A stretch of DNA of 64,000 nt from Burkholderia sp. D-99. Its GTDB lineage: Bacteria; Pseudomonadota; Gammaproteobacteria; Burkholderiales; Burkholderiaceae. The stretch lies in contig NZ_JAAOXM010000008.1 in the NCBI RefSeq assembly GCF_011605345.1, forward strand, positions 62,001 through 126,000, in the 5' to 3' direction. A model generated the notes under the pieces. The model did no database searches. It saw only the letters and a program-made list of their open reading frames with translations, and had not been told where the DNA came from. The position numbers and the translations under genes were made by a program. Positions 46,268 to 54,816 of the stretch are shown here, in pieces. Numbering within the stretch: position 1 is the stretch's first letter; every line of letters starts with the position of its first letter.

Positions 46268-47590
46268 GTGGGTAGCGGAATAACCGGTCGGTCCCCGTCG
46301 TTGTCGCGCGCATGGTTCGCGCTCGTCGTGCTCGCGCTGGCCGCGATACTCGGCATCACCGACCGTCAGATGCTGACGCTCGCGATCGAGCCGCTCAAGC
46401 GCGACCTCCGCCTCGACGATACGGGCCTCGGCGTGATCGTCGGGTTCGGCCCGATCCTGTTCAGCGCGCTGGCGTCGCCGCTGCTCGGCTGGCTCGCGGA
46501 TCGGGTCGACCGGCGCTGGCTGCTCGTCGTCTGCGTGCTGGTGTGGAGCGCGGGCACGGCGCTGTGCGGCCTCGTCACGCATGGCTGGATGCTGTTTCTC
46601 TGCACGTTGACGCTCGCGGTGGGCGAGGCGGGTCTCGGGCCGGTCGTCTACAGTTTGCTGCCCGACCTGTTTCCGCCCAGGCTGCGTACGGCGGCGAACA
46701 CGCTGTTCTTCGCGGTCGCGCTGTTCGGTGCGGGGCTCGGCATCGCGGGCGCCGGCGCGATCTTCCATCTCGCCGCGCCGCTCGCGCAGTCGCTGGCGGT
46801 CGCGCCGTGGCGGCTGGCGTTCGTGCTCGTCGCGCTGCCGGGCCTGGCCGTCGCGGGCCTGCTCGCGTGCGTCGGCCATCCGCCGCGCGGCGGCACGCAG
46901 GCCGGGCACGCGCACGAAGCGTCGCGGGAAACGCTCGCGCACTATTGGCGGCGCTCGGGCGCGATGCTCACGTGCCTGATCCTCGGCTATGCGATGGCCG
47001 CGTTCTACGTGGGCGCGATCCTCGGCTGGGCGCCGGTTGCGCTGATTCGCGATTTCCATGTCGATGTCGCGAAATCGGGGCTCTACAGCGGCATCGCGGT
47101 GGGCGGCGGCTCGGCGCTCGGCTTGCTCGCGAGCGTGCTCATGGTGCGATGCCTGCGCGCGCGCAGCGGGGCGGGGTTGCCCGTCGCGGTTGGCTGCGCG
47201 ATGGCGTTCGTCGCGGCGATCCTGCTGTTCGGCCTGTCGTTTGCGACCAGCGCGACGATGCTGCTCGTTTGCATGACCGGCATCATCGCCGCCTATATCG
47301 CGGGCGCGTCGCTGACGCCGACGCTGCTGCAGGACATCGCGCCGCCGCATCTGCGCGGGCGCGTGATCGGTACCTCGTCGCTCGTCACGTATATGTTTCA
47401 GGCGGTGTCGGTGCCGGCCGTCGGCGCGATATCCGACGCGTTGCACGGCACGTCCGGCGCGCTGCTCAAGGGCATCGCGTGGCTCGGCATGCCGGCCGCG
47501 ATGTTCAGCATGATCCTGCTCGGTGTCGTGCTGCGCATGTTTCGCGGGCGCTTCGAGCCGCACGGCAACGTGAGCGCGCAGGTGCTCTGA
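46268..47590 (+). CDS. MFS transporter (spinster-like)
   Basis: The 440-residue carrier has 12 predicted helices and the opening pattern ITDRQMLTLAIEPLKRDLRL, which is typical of spinster-type MFS proteins often found beside TonB receptors. The loop 2-3 motif GWLADRVDRRW is canonical. The start is a GTG with AAGGAG 6 bp upstream. It probably moves the TonB-imported compound into the cytoplasm, where the two hydrolases act. The 3' end is partly repeated downstream. Confidence 0.92.
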   Translation: MGSGITGRSPSLSRAWFALVVLALAAILGITDRQMLTLAIEPLKRDLRLDDTGLGVIVGFGPILFSALASPLLGWLADRVDRRWLLVVCVLVWSAGTALCGLVTHGWMLFLCTLTLAVGEAGLGPVVYSLLPDLFPPRLRTAANTLFFAVALFGAGLGIAGAGAIFHLAAPLAQSLAVAPWRLAFVLVALPGLAVAGLLACVGHPPRGGTQAGHAHEASRETLAHYWRRSGAMLTCLILGYAMAAFYVGAILGWAPVALIRDFHVDVAKSGLYSGIAVGGGSALGLLASVLMVRCLRARSGAGLPVAVGCAMAFVAAILLFGLSFATSATMLLVCMTGIIAAYIAGASLTPTLLQDIAPPHLRGRVIGTSSLVTYMFQAVSVPAVGAISDALHGTSGALLKGIAWLGMPAAMFSMILLGVVLRMFRGRFEPHGNVSAQVL

Positions 47591-47728
47591 CTTGCCGGTA
47601 TGCGCGCAGCCTGACCGGCTGCCGCGCTTTATCGCACGTCGCGCTTCGCGGGCGCTTCGAATCGCGTTGCGACGTGAATGCGCAGATGCTCCGACTCGTC
47701 GCTACGCACGCAGCCTGACCGGCTGCCA
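47541..47728 (+). repeat. Degenerate 104-bp tandem duplication of the MFS gene 3' end
   Basis: The sequence from CGCGGGCGCTTCGA (47543) through the hairpin GCAGCC-TGACC-GGCTGC (47606-47622) recurs from 47647 to 47726 with a constant offset of 104 bp. In the second copy the stop has become CGA. The hairpin is preserved exactly while the rest has drifted, which hints that it acts as a terminator. Confidence 0.75.
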
Positions 47729-48016
47729 CGTCTCCCTGGCGCATCGCGCCAGCCCGCCATTTCTCCCGCGCTCCCTCCGTTTCCCGTCCTCGCCGCCGCA
47801 TGTCGCGACGCGCATCGGCGCGCGTGCCGAACCGCGCTGCGCGACCCGCCGGCCGCACACCGGCACGCAGGACGGCAGCCAATGTTTTTCGGCGTTTCGC
47901 AAAAGCGCCGGCCAATTTGGATGCTTACCTTGAAGTCATTCGGACGGACGGTTCGCATGCGGGACCGCTTCAGAAGACGAACACGTCGATCCACGTTCAG
48001 ACAGGGGGAGTCAAAG
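47591..48016. other. 426-bp gap between MFS and receptor genes
   Basis: It contains the second copy of the duplication, promoter C (47877-47931) and an upstream stretch without a recognisable gene. Plus-strand frames here lack a start with a ribosome-binding site. Confidence 0.55.
47877..47931 (+). promoter_or_regulatory. Activator-type promoter C of the TonB receptor
   Basis: CGCAAAAG at 47898 is preceded 21 bp upstream by a more degenerate unit (about 11 of 21 positions shared with promoter A). TACCTT (47926-47931) begins 28 bp after 47898, matching promoters A and B. Confidence 0.65.
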
Positions 48017-50353
48017 ATGGGAAGCAACAAGGACGGATTCGCAGCGGCGCCGACGCTGTTCAGACGCACGCTGGTTGCCGTCTCGGTCATGCGGATGTTT
48101 GTCGCGGCGGCCGGCGCTCACGCGCAGGACGTGCCCGCCCAAACCGGCACGCAGCCGCCCGCGGCGGTTGCCGCGCCGCAGGGCGCCGCGCCCGAAGCGG
48201 CGCGCGACAAGGCGGTCAATGCAAAAGGCACAAAGGGCGGTGCGGCGGTGACGCTCAATTCCGTCGAGGTGACGGCGAACCGGCGCCGCGAACCCGCGCG
48301 CGAGGTGCCGATGAAGGTCGAGACGCTGTCGAGCGACGCGCTGCAGAAATCGGGCGCCACGAAGCTGAGCGACTACCTGTCGACGCAACCGGGCGTCGGC
48401 TTCGACAGCGGCGGCGGCCCCGGCCAGGAAACGATCTCGATGCGCGGCGTGACGGCGGGCAAGGATGTCGGGCCGACCGTCGGCGTGTATGTAGACGATA
48501 CGCCGATCGGCTCGAACACCGTCTCGGGCGGCGGCGCCGCGCTGGCGCTGGACATGGGCCTGCTCGACCTGAATCACATCGAGATCCTGTTCGGGCCGCA
48601 GGGGACGCTGTACGGCGCGGGCGCGATGGGCGGCCTGCTGAAATACGTGACCAACCAGCCCGACACCGAGAGCTTTTTCGGCAGCGCGGCCACGACGTTT
48701 TCGACGACCTGGCACGGCGGGCTCAACAACACGACCAACGTCGTGCTGAACCTGCCGCTGAAGCAGGACGTCGCCGCCTTGCGCATCGCCGCGTTCAACA
48801 ATCGCGACGGCGGCTACATCGACGGGAAGGGCGCGGCCGCCGGCACGCGCATCAACGCGAACGACACCACCGGCGTGCGCGCATCGCTGCTCGTGACACC
48901 CACGCGCAAGCTCACGTTCCGCTTCACCGCCACGCTGCAGAACATCAACAGCGACGGGCAGAACTACGTCGACTACGGGACGAACGGCCAGCCGGCCTAT
49001 GGCGCGCTGACCAAGCTTCAGGACGCGCAGGAGCCGTATCACCAGAGCAACCAGTTCTATACCGCGAATGCGGAATACGACTTCGGCTGGGCGCGCCTCA
49101 ATGCGATTTCCGCGTACCAGTCGCTGCGCACCACGACGACGCTCGACTTCACGCCGTTCTATGCGCCGATCCTCGCGGCGCGCGGGCTCGACGTCGGCAC
49201 GCTCACGCCGAACTCCAATGTCGGCACCAACAAGGTGACGCAGGAACTGCGGCTCACCTCGCCGGGCAACCGGACGCTGGAGTGGGTCGCCGGCCTTTAC
49301 TACGATCACGAGCACAGCAATACCGTGCAGGCCTACCGCGCGACCGGTGCGGGTGGCGCGTCGCTCGGCGATCTGGAAAAACTCGCTTACGGGGGCAGCT
49401 ACAAGGAGTTCGCCGCGTACGGCGACATCACGTACAACCTCACGTCGCGCGTCGCGCTGACGGCCGGCATGCGCATCGCGCACAACAGCCAGGACTACCG
49501 GCAGGAGACGTCGGGCCTGCTCGTGCCGACGCCGCTTTTCGCGCCGGGCGCGTCGTCGGATACGAGCAAGACGTACATGTTCACGGTCAGCTACAAGCTC
49601 ACGCCGACCAGCAACGTCTACGCACGCGCCGCGAGCGGCTATCGTCCGGGCGGCCCCAACGGCATGGCGGTCAGCGCGGTGACGGGGCAGCTCATCTCGG
49701 GCAATCCGGTCTACAAGCCCGATACGTTGTGGAACTACGAGATCGGCTACAAGGCGGACCTGCTCGACAACCGCCTGTCGGTGGCGCTGTCCGCGTACGA
49801 CATCGAATGGCACGACATCCAGCAATACGGCGCGGTCGACGGCGTCGCGCAGCTCATCAATGCGGGCAACGCGCGCATCCGCGGCTTCGAAGCGTCGGGC
49901 GTGGTGCGGCCGACGTCGGCGCTGTCGTTCAACGCGTCGCTGTCGGCGATCGATGCGTACCTGACCGAAGGCGCGCCGAGCGTCGGCTCGCACGCGGGCG
50001 ACCGGCTGCCGAACACGGCGAAGTTCGCGGCGTCGCTGGGGGCTGCGTGGCGGTTCCAGCTCGGCCCGTGGCCGGCCGTCGCGAGCGCCAACGAGCGTTT
50101 CGTGGGCGAGCGTCATTCGAGTTTCGCGGGCTCGGCGGGTTCGCCCGATTTCATCCTGCCGTCCTATGCGGTGACCGACTTGCAGTTCGGCGTGGACCTG
50201 CGCCGCGCGAACCTGTCGTTCTTCGTCAGGAACCTGTTCAACCGCGCGGGTCTGCTGTCCGCCAACACGAGCTATGTGCCGCTCGGCGGCAACGTGTGGG
50301 CGTCGGTCATCCAGCCGCGCACGATCGGCGTGCAGCTGAGCGCGCCGTTCTGA
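48017..50353 (+). CDS. TonB-dependent receptor
   Basis: The 778-residue outer-membrane receptor has a signal peptide ending AGAHA-QDV and a low-complexity linker. The plug starts at VTLNSVEVTANRRREPAREVPMKVE and includes HIEILFGPQGTLYGAGAMGG. The barrel ends in Phe (LSAPF). Its style (short plug, IEVTAxRR) is that of catabolic receptors of sphingomonads rather than classical siderophore receptors. GGGGGAG precedes the ATG. No Fur box is visible upstream, arguing against simple iron control. tonB follows after 25 bp. Confidence 0.93.
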   Translation: MGSNKDGFAAAPTLFRRTLVAVSVMRMFVAAAGAHAQDVPAQTGTQPPAAVAAPQGAAPEAARDKAVNAKGTKGGAAVTLNSVEVTANRRREPAREVPMKVETLSSDALQKSGATKLSDYLSTQPGVGFDSGGGPGQETISMRGVTAGKDVGPTVGVYVDDTPIGSNTVSGGGAALALDMGLLDLNHIEILFGPQGTLYGAGAMGGLLKYVTNQPDTESFFGSAATTFSTTWHGGLNNTTNVVLNLPLKQDVAALRIAAFNNRDGGYIDGKGAAAGTRINANDTTGVRASLLVTPTRKLTFRFTATLQNINSDGQNYVDYGTNGQPAYGALTKLQDAQEPYHQSNQFYTANAEYDFGWARLNAISAYQSLRTTTTLDFTPFYAPILAARGLDVGTLTPNSNVGTNKVTQELRLTSPGNRTLEWVAGLYYDHEHSNTVQAYRATGAGGASLGDLEKLAYGGSYKEFAAYGDITYNLTSRVALTAGMRIAHNSQDYRQETSGLLVPTPLFAPGASSDTSKTYMFTVSYKLTPTSNVYARAASGYRPGGPNGMAVSAVTGQLISGNPVYKPDTLWNYEIGYKADLLDNRLSVALSAYDIEWHDIQQYGAVDGVAQLINAGNARIRGFEASGVVRPTSALSFNASLSAIDAYLTEGAPSVGSHAGDRLPNTAKFAASLGAAWRFQLGPWPAVASANERFVGERHSSFAGSAGSPDFILPSYAVTDLQFGVDLRRANLSFFVRNLFNRAGLLSANTSYVPLGGNVWASVIQPRTIGVQLSAPF

Positions 50354-50378
50354 GTCGCGGACGATTCGAGGAGCTTCC

Positions 50379-51065
50379 ATGCTTGCACACACCGTACCGG
50401 AACACCGGCCTGCCGGCCGCCCGCGCCAGTTCCGGCAGACCAGCCACCGTCCCGCGCGCCGCCTGGGCGGTATCGCGGCCGTGCTCGCGCTGCATGCCGT
50501 GCTGATTTACGCGTTGCTGAACGGCCTTGCGAACCGGGTGGTGGAGATCATCCAGCATCCCGTCAGCGTGCGGATCATCGAGCCGGTCAAGCCGCCGCCG
50601 CCACCGCCCGCGCCGCCGAAGCCGATCGTGAAAGCGGCGCCGCCAAAGAGCGCGCCGCCTCCGCCCGTCTTCGTGCCGCCGCCCGAGGTGCCGGTGCAGG
50701 CGCCGCCGCAGGCGACGCTGACGCATACGGCGACGCCCGTCGTCTCCGCGCCCGCAGTGCCCGCGCCGCCGGCCCCGACGACGGTCAAGGCGCCGAGTCA
50801 CGAGGTGGGCGTCGTCTGCCCGAACTCGGACCAGGTGCGTGCGTCGTTGCGCTATCCGCGCGAGGCGCTGGAAAACAACATCACCGGCAACGTGCTGGTG
50901 GAGTTCGTCGTCGACACGGACGGCCGCGTGTCGGACGAGCACGTCGCGCGGTCGGCCGACCCGATCCTCGATCGTGCGGCGCTCGCGGCGGTGCGGCGAT
51001 TCAGCTGTATTTCGCAGGGGCAGTCGGTGCGCGTGCAGGTGCCGTTCTCGTTCAACCTGAACTGA
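50379..51065 (+). CDS. tonB: TonB energy-transduction protein
   Basis: The 228-residue protein has an N-terminal membrane anchor (IAAVLALHAVLIYALL, with the conserved helix His), a proline-rich periplasmic spacer (KPPPPPPAPPKPIVKAAPPK) and a C-terminal TonB domain (RYPREALENNITGNVLVEFVVDTDGRV). It probably serves the receptor just upstream. GAGGAG stands before the ATG. A dedicated TonB is unusual for a single receptor locus. Confidence 0.93.
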   Translation: MLAHTVPEHRPAGRPRQFRQTSHRPARRLGGIAAVLALHAVLIYALLNGLANRVVEIIQHPVSVRIIEPVKPPPPPPAPPKPIVKAAPPKSAPPPPVFVPPPEVPVQAPPQATLTHTATPVVSAPAVPAPPAPTTVKAPSHEVGVVCPNSDQVRASLRYPREALENNITGNVLVEFVVDTDGRVSDEHVARSADPILDRAALAAVRRFSCISQGQSVRVQVPFSFNLN

Positions 51066-51134
51066 CCGGCGTGTGTCGCGACATTCCACAACCCGTGCAT
51101 TGAACACTCATTCAGATCGACCCATGGAGCAGAC

Positions 51135-52052
51135 ATGAAGAAGCCTTTTCTCGCCGCGTTCGCGGCCAGCATGATCGTTGCCGCCGGCGCGGCGGGTGTG
51201 CTCGTCGCGCCGTGCGCCGCGCTGGCGCAGGCGAGCGCCGTGCCGGCGTCGACATCGACATCGGCATCGGCATCGGCATCGACCGTCGTCGCGTCGCAAC
51301 CGGCCGCTGTCGCGCATCCCGCGCCGCCGCCCGCGCCGGCCACGTCGGAAACCGTCGAGAATCCTTACGGACTCGGCGCGCTGTGGCACGGCGGCGATTT
51401 CGTCGCGCGGTTCGTGCTGATCCTGCTCGTCGTGATGTCGATGGGGAGCTGGTACATCATGGTCACCAAGTTCTTCGAGCAGACCCGCGCGAACCGGCGC
51501 GCGAAACGCGCCGACGCGCAGCTCTGGAGCGCGCCGTCGCTCGAGCAGGGCGCGCAGCAGCTCGACGCATCGTCGCCGTTCCGCTTCATCGCGGAGACGG
51601 CGATCGAGGCCGGCGAGCATCACGACGACGTGCTGCTCGAAGCGGTCGACCGCAATACCTGGATCGACGTGTCGGTCGAGCGGGCCGTCACCAACGTGTC
51701 GAACCGGCTGCAGGACGGGCTCGCGTTCCTCGGCACGGTGGGCTCGACCGCGCCGTTCGTGGGCCTGTTCGGCACGGTGTGGGGCATCTATCACGCGCTG
51801 ACCGCGATCGGCGTGGCCGGCCAGGCGTCGATCGACAAGGTCGCGGGGCCGGTGGGCGAGGCGCTGATCATGACGGCGATCGGTCTTGCCGTGGCGGTGC
51901 CCGCCGTGCTCGGCTACAACTTCCTCGTGCGCCGTAACAAGGCCGTGATGGAGCGCGTGCGCGCGTTCGCCGCACAACTGCATACCGTGGTGCTGGCGGG
52001 CGGCAAACGTCCGGTGCGCAACGAGACGCGCGCCGCGTCGCTCGTCGACTGA
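51135..52052 (+). CDS. exbB: ExbB proton-channel protein
   Basis: The 305-residue MotA/TolQ/ExbB protein has three helices, with the conserved TVGSTAPFVGLFGTVWGIYHA and the last helix IGLAVAVPAVLGYNF. It carries a long N-terminal extension with a signal-like helix and an Ala/Ser/Pro-rich region before the core at about residue 90. A run of hexamers (GACATC twice, GGCATC three times, 51251-51280) encodes Thr-Ser/Ala-Ser repeats within it. Confidence 0.92.
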   Translation: MKKPFLAAFAASMIVAAGAAGVLVAPCAALAQASAVPASTSTSASASASTVVASQPAAVAHPAPPPAPATSETVENPYGLGALWHGGDFVARFVLILLVVMSMGSWYIMVTKFFEQTRANRRAKRADAQLWSAPSLEQGAQQLDASSPFRFIAETAIEAGEHHDDVLLEAVDRNTWIDVSVERAVTNVSNRLQDGLAFLGTVGSTAPFVGLFGTVWGIYHALTAIGVAGQASIDKVAGPVGEALIMTAIGLAVAVPAVLGYNFLVRRNKAVMERVRAFAAQLHTVVLAGGKRPVRNETRAASLVD

Positions 52053-52064
52053 ACGGAGCGAGCC

Positions 52065-52487
52065 ATGGCCATGAGCGTCAGGCAGGACGATGACGACGAA
52101 GTCATCGCGCAGATCAACACGACGCCGCTCGTCGACGTGATGCTGGTGCTGCTCATCATTTTCCTGATCACGATTCCGGTGGTGACGCACACGATTCCGC
52201 TGGATCTGCCGAAGGAAACCGTGAAGCCGCTGCAGAGCCAGCCGAAAAGCATCGAGATCGCGGTGAACCGCGACGGCGACGTCTTCTGGAACGAGTCGCA
52301 GGTGGATGCGCCGACGTTGCTCGCGCGACTGAAAGGCGTCGCGGTACAGGCGCCGCAGCCGGACGTGCACGTGCGCGGCGACGAGAGCACGCGCTATGAG
52401 TTCATCGGTCGCGTGATGACGGCATGCGAGCGGGCGGGCATCGGCAAGGTGTCGTTCATTACGGAGCCGCCGGCGCGCGGCGGTTAG
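52065..52487 (+). CDS. exbD: ExbD family protein, first copy
   Basis: The 140-residue protein has the ExbD/TolR plan: a short N-terminus, one helix containing the essential Asp (INTTPLVDVMLVLLIIFLIT) and a periplasmic domain. It starts 13 bp after exbB. A second ExbD follows directly. Confidence 0.92.
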   Translation: MAMSVRQDDDDEVIAQINTTPLVDVMLVLLIIFLITIPVVTHTIPLDLPKETVKPLQSQPKSIEIAVNRDGDVFWNESQVDAPTLLARLKGVAVQAPQPDVHVRGDESTRYEFIGRVMTACERAGIGKVSFITEPPARGG

Positions 52488-52496
52488 GAGGCAGTC

Positions 52497-52922
52497 ATGG
52501 GAATGAATCTGTCGTCGTCGGGAAGCGAGCCGGATGTGATGGTGGACATCAACACCACGCCGCTCATCGACGTGATGCTGGTGTTGCTGATCATGTTGAT
52601 CATCACCATTCCGATCCAGATGCACGCGGTCCGGATGAACCTGCCGGTCGGCACGCCGCCGCCACCGGCCGTGGAGCCCGAGATCGTGCAGATCGACGTC
52701 GCCGCGAACGGCGTCACGTCATGGAACGGCGTGCCGGTGCCCGGTCGCGCGGCGCTCGAGGCGAAGCTTGCGCGGGTGGCCGCCGAGCCGGTGCAGGCCG
52801 AGATCAGGCTGCGGCCCGACCGGCAGGCGCCTTACCGCGATGTCGCCGCGGTACTGGCGTCGGCGCAACGCGTGGGCGCGACGAAGATCGGGCTGACGGG
52901 TAACGAGCAGTATGTGCAGTAG
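52497..52922 (+). CDS. exbD: ExbD family protein, second copy
   Basis: The 141-residue paralogue carries the same helix (INTTPLIDVMLVLLIMLIIT) but a divergent periplasmic domain (MNLPVGTPPPPAVEPEI). AGGAGG lies before the ATG. Two different ExbDs in one operon occur in some catabolic TonB systems, notably in Xanthomonas-like organisms, and may form mixed dimers in the motor. Confidence 0.92.
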   Translation: MGMNLSSSGSEPDVMVDINTTPLIDVMLVLLIMLIITIPIQMHAVRMNLPVGTPPPPAVEPEIVQIDVAANGVTSWNGVPVPGRAALEAKLARVAAEPVQAEIRLRPDRQAPYRDVAAVLASAQRVGATKIGLTGNEQYVQ

Positions 52923-52978
52923 CGGAGTGCGAGCGGAGGGTGCCGGAAGTGTTTCTGGCGCAGGCCGGGATCGCTCTG

Positions 52979-53767
52979 TCACCGAGAGCCGGCAGGCTGC
53001 ATGGGGCGAGTCGAGAGGTCAACGTGCGGGACGCCGATTCCATCGGCATCGGTGAGAACGCGATCCGTTCGCTGCGGATGATCGTCTGGTCCGGGTATTC
53101 GCCCGGGTTTCTCCACCCTTTGCATCGCACTGCGTCTTGAACCGGAATCGATATAAATCGCGGAAAAGGTGCCGCGACGCGTACTCAGGATTGCGCGCAG
53201 TCGCGGGAGCGTGTGATGAACGGCAGGGTCAAGGTCGGACGGATACGTATCGGTGCGATATGCGCCGCATGCAAAGGCATCAAATATGTCCCACGCAAAA
53301 AGCGATAGATCAAAGTTTGCCAGTCGAACCAGTCGCTTCAGAAATGCGAAGCTGACGGAAAGGTCGAATCTGCCGTTGAGGAAGAGCAATGCGATGTCGC
53401 GAGCCAACTCGTCAAAAATATCCCTGGAAGCGCGAAATTCTGGTGTTTCGTCGGTCTCGATGCAATGTTCCGCCGAGCGTCGCGCCGTTTGACATCCACG
53501 AATTGCCTTGTGCATGAATGATCCGATTCTGTCGGGGCAGTGGAATTGTCGTTGGGGTGACGGGGCGGCTTGCCATACTGAAGGAGACGCCGGGAGTCTC
53601 CCCGGCGAAACTTCGTTATGCTCGTGGCGCATGGCCTGATTGTTCAGTCGAGAGCGATCGAATTTTTTAAAAAAATCAAGAATATTTAACGAAATTCCTT
53701 CGTCGGGTGGCGGCATAAAATGGGTCGCCGGGGTATCGATCGTTGACGGCTGAATCGAACGCCACAT
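52979..53767 (-). CDS. Orphan hypothetical ORF in an AT-richer gap
   Basis: I do not recognise a family. The minus-strand frame is open for 262 codons between exbD and the DUF4105 gene, with no competing gene. Its middle looks protein-like (RDIFDELARDIALLFLNGRF, then LVRLANFDLSLFAWDIFDAF), but GC is lower than in neighbours and no start has a good Shine-Dalgarno; candidates are 53767 and the internal ATG near 53520. A T6A7 run lies at about 53660 inside the frame. It could equally be a decayed gene. The rest of 52923-53966 shows nothing else. Confidence 0.35.
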   Translation of the reverse strand: MWRSIQPSTIDTPATHFMPPPDEGISLNILDFFKKFDRSRLNNQAMRHEHNEVSPGRLPASPSVWQAAPSPQRQFHCPDRIGSFMHKAIRGCQTARRSAEHCIETDETPEFRASRDIFDELARDIALLFLNGRFDLSVSFAFLKRLVRLANFDLSLFAWDIFDAFACGAYRTDTYPSDLDPAVHHTLPRLRAILSTRRGTFSAIYIDSGSRRSAMQRVEKPGRIPGPDDHPQRTDRVLTDADGIGVPHVDLSTRPMQPAGSR

Positions 53768-53966
53768 CGTGATGTGCGGACGAGTCGTTCAAGGCAAGGC
53801 GCGGTTTCGGCTATCGGGAAGGGTGAGTGGACGATCGTATTGACATGACTGGTTCGACGTCGACTTTCCGCCCATTCGTACCGTCTTCAGTGGGCTTGCG
53901 CGCTCACGTTGCGTTTTCCGGGCGTGGCTACGGGGTACTGCGGCCGGTTGTCGTGACGGAGCAGGA

Positions 53967-54749
53967 ATGAATCCGCTGTCGTCGCTGCTGCGCTTTGCGC
54001 GCGCGCCGGCCTTGTGGGTGCCGGAGTACACGCGTGCCGCGCGGATCGAATGGGGTGGGGCGCAGGTCACCGTGCGCGATGTGCGGAACTTCAGATATCG
54101 CACACGCGACGACTGCATGCCGGCGTACTACGACGCAACGTTCGCGCTCGATGCGGTGACGACGGTCGACCTTGTCGTGTCGCGCTGGACCAACGAAGCG
54201 ATTGCCCACGTGTTCCTGAGTTTCGGCCTGAGCGACGGCCGTTATATCGCGATCTCGATCGAGACGCGCCGGCGGCACGGGCAACGCTACTCGCCGTACA
54301 AGGGCTTCTTGCCGCTGTACGATCTCGTGTACGTCGTTGCCGACGAGCGGGATTTGATCGGCGTTCGCACCGATGTGCGCCGGGAACGCGTGTACTTATT
54401 CCGTGCGCACGTCGCGTCCGAGACCGCACGTGCATTGTTTGAGGATTACCTGCATCGCGTACATGCGCTCGAACGCCATCCGGAGTTCTACAACACGTTG
54501 CTCAACAATTGCACGACGAATATTTTGCGTCACGTCAGATCGGTTGCTCCTGACGTCGGATACAGCTGGAAGGTGTTGCTGAGCGGTTACGCGGACAGAT
54601 ACGGACATGAGCTTGGCCTGCTCGACGATTCCATACCGTTCGATGCGCTGAAGTCGGCAAGCCTGATTCAGCGCCCTCCCGGCGCGATGATCGATGGCGA
54701 TTTCTCGGCGGCGATCCGCGCATCGCTGCCGCTCGCACGGAACGAATGA
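53967..54749 (+). CDS. DUF4105 (Lnb N-terminal-like) papain-fold protein
   Basis: The 260-residue protein contains the NNCTTNIL signature (Cys182) and an earlier His (IAHVFLSFG) typical of DUF4105. This thiol-hydrolase-like fold is also found at the N-terminus of the lipoprotein acyltransferase Lnb. No obvious signal peptide is present. The start follows GGAGCAGGA. The next gene also ends in a papain-like domain, so the two probably act together on a lipid or lipoprotein. Confidence 0.75.
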   Translation: MNPLSSLLRFARAPALWVPEYTRAARIEWGGAQVTVRDVRNFRYRTRDDCMPAYYDATFALDAVTTVDLVVSRWTNEAIAHVFLSFGLSDGRYIAISIETRRRHGQRYSPYKGFLPLYDLVYVVADERDLIGVRTDVRRERVYLFRAHVASETARALFEDYLHRVHALERHPEFYNTLLNNCTTNILRHVRSVAPDVGYSWKVLLSGYADRYGHELGLLDDSIPFDALKSASLIQRPPGAMIDGDFSAAIRASLPLARNE

Positions 54750-54816
54750 ACCCATGCCTGGCCACTGGCCTGCGACGACCTGCACACCGTGGCCGGCGAC
54801 GACGAGGGAGCGGAAC

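Noticed and set aside
52923..53966. Possible integrative element or phage remnant in the low-GC gap
   Set aside because: No integrase, transposase, terminal inverted repeats or tRNA gene could be found.
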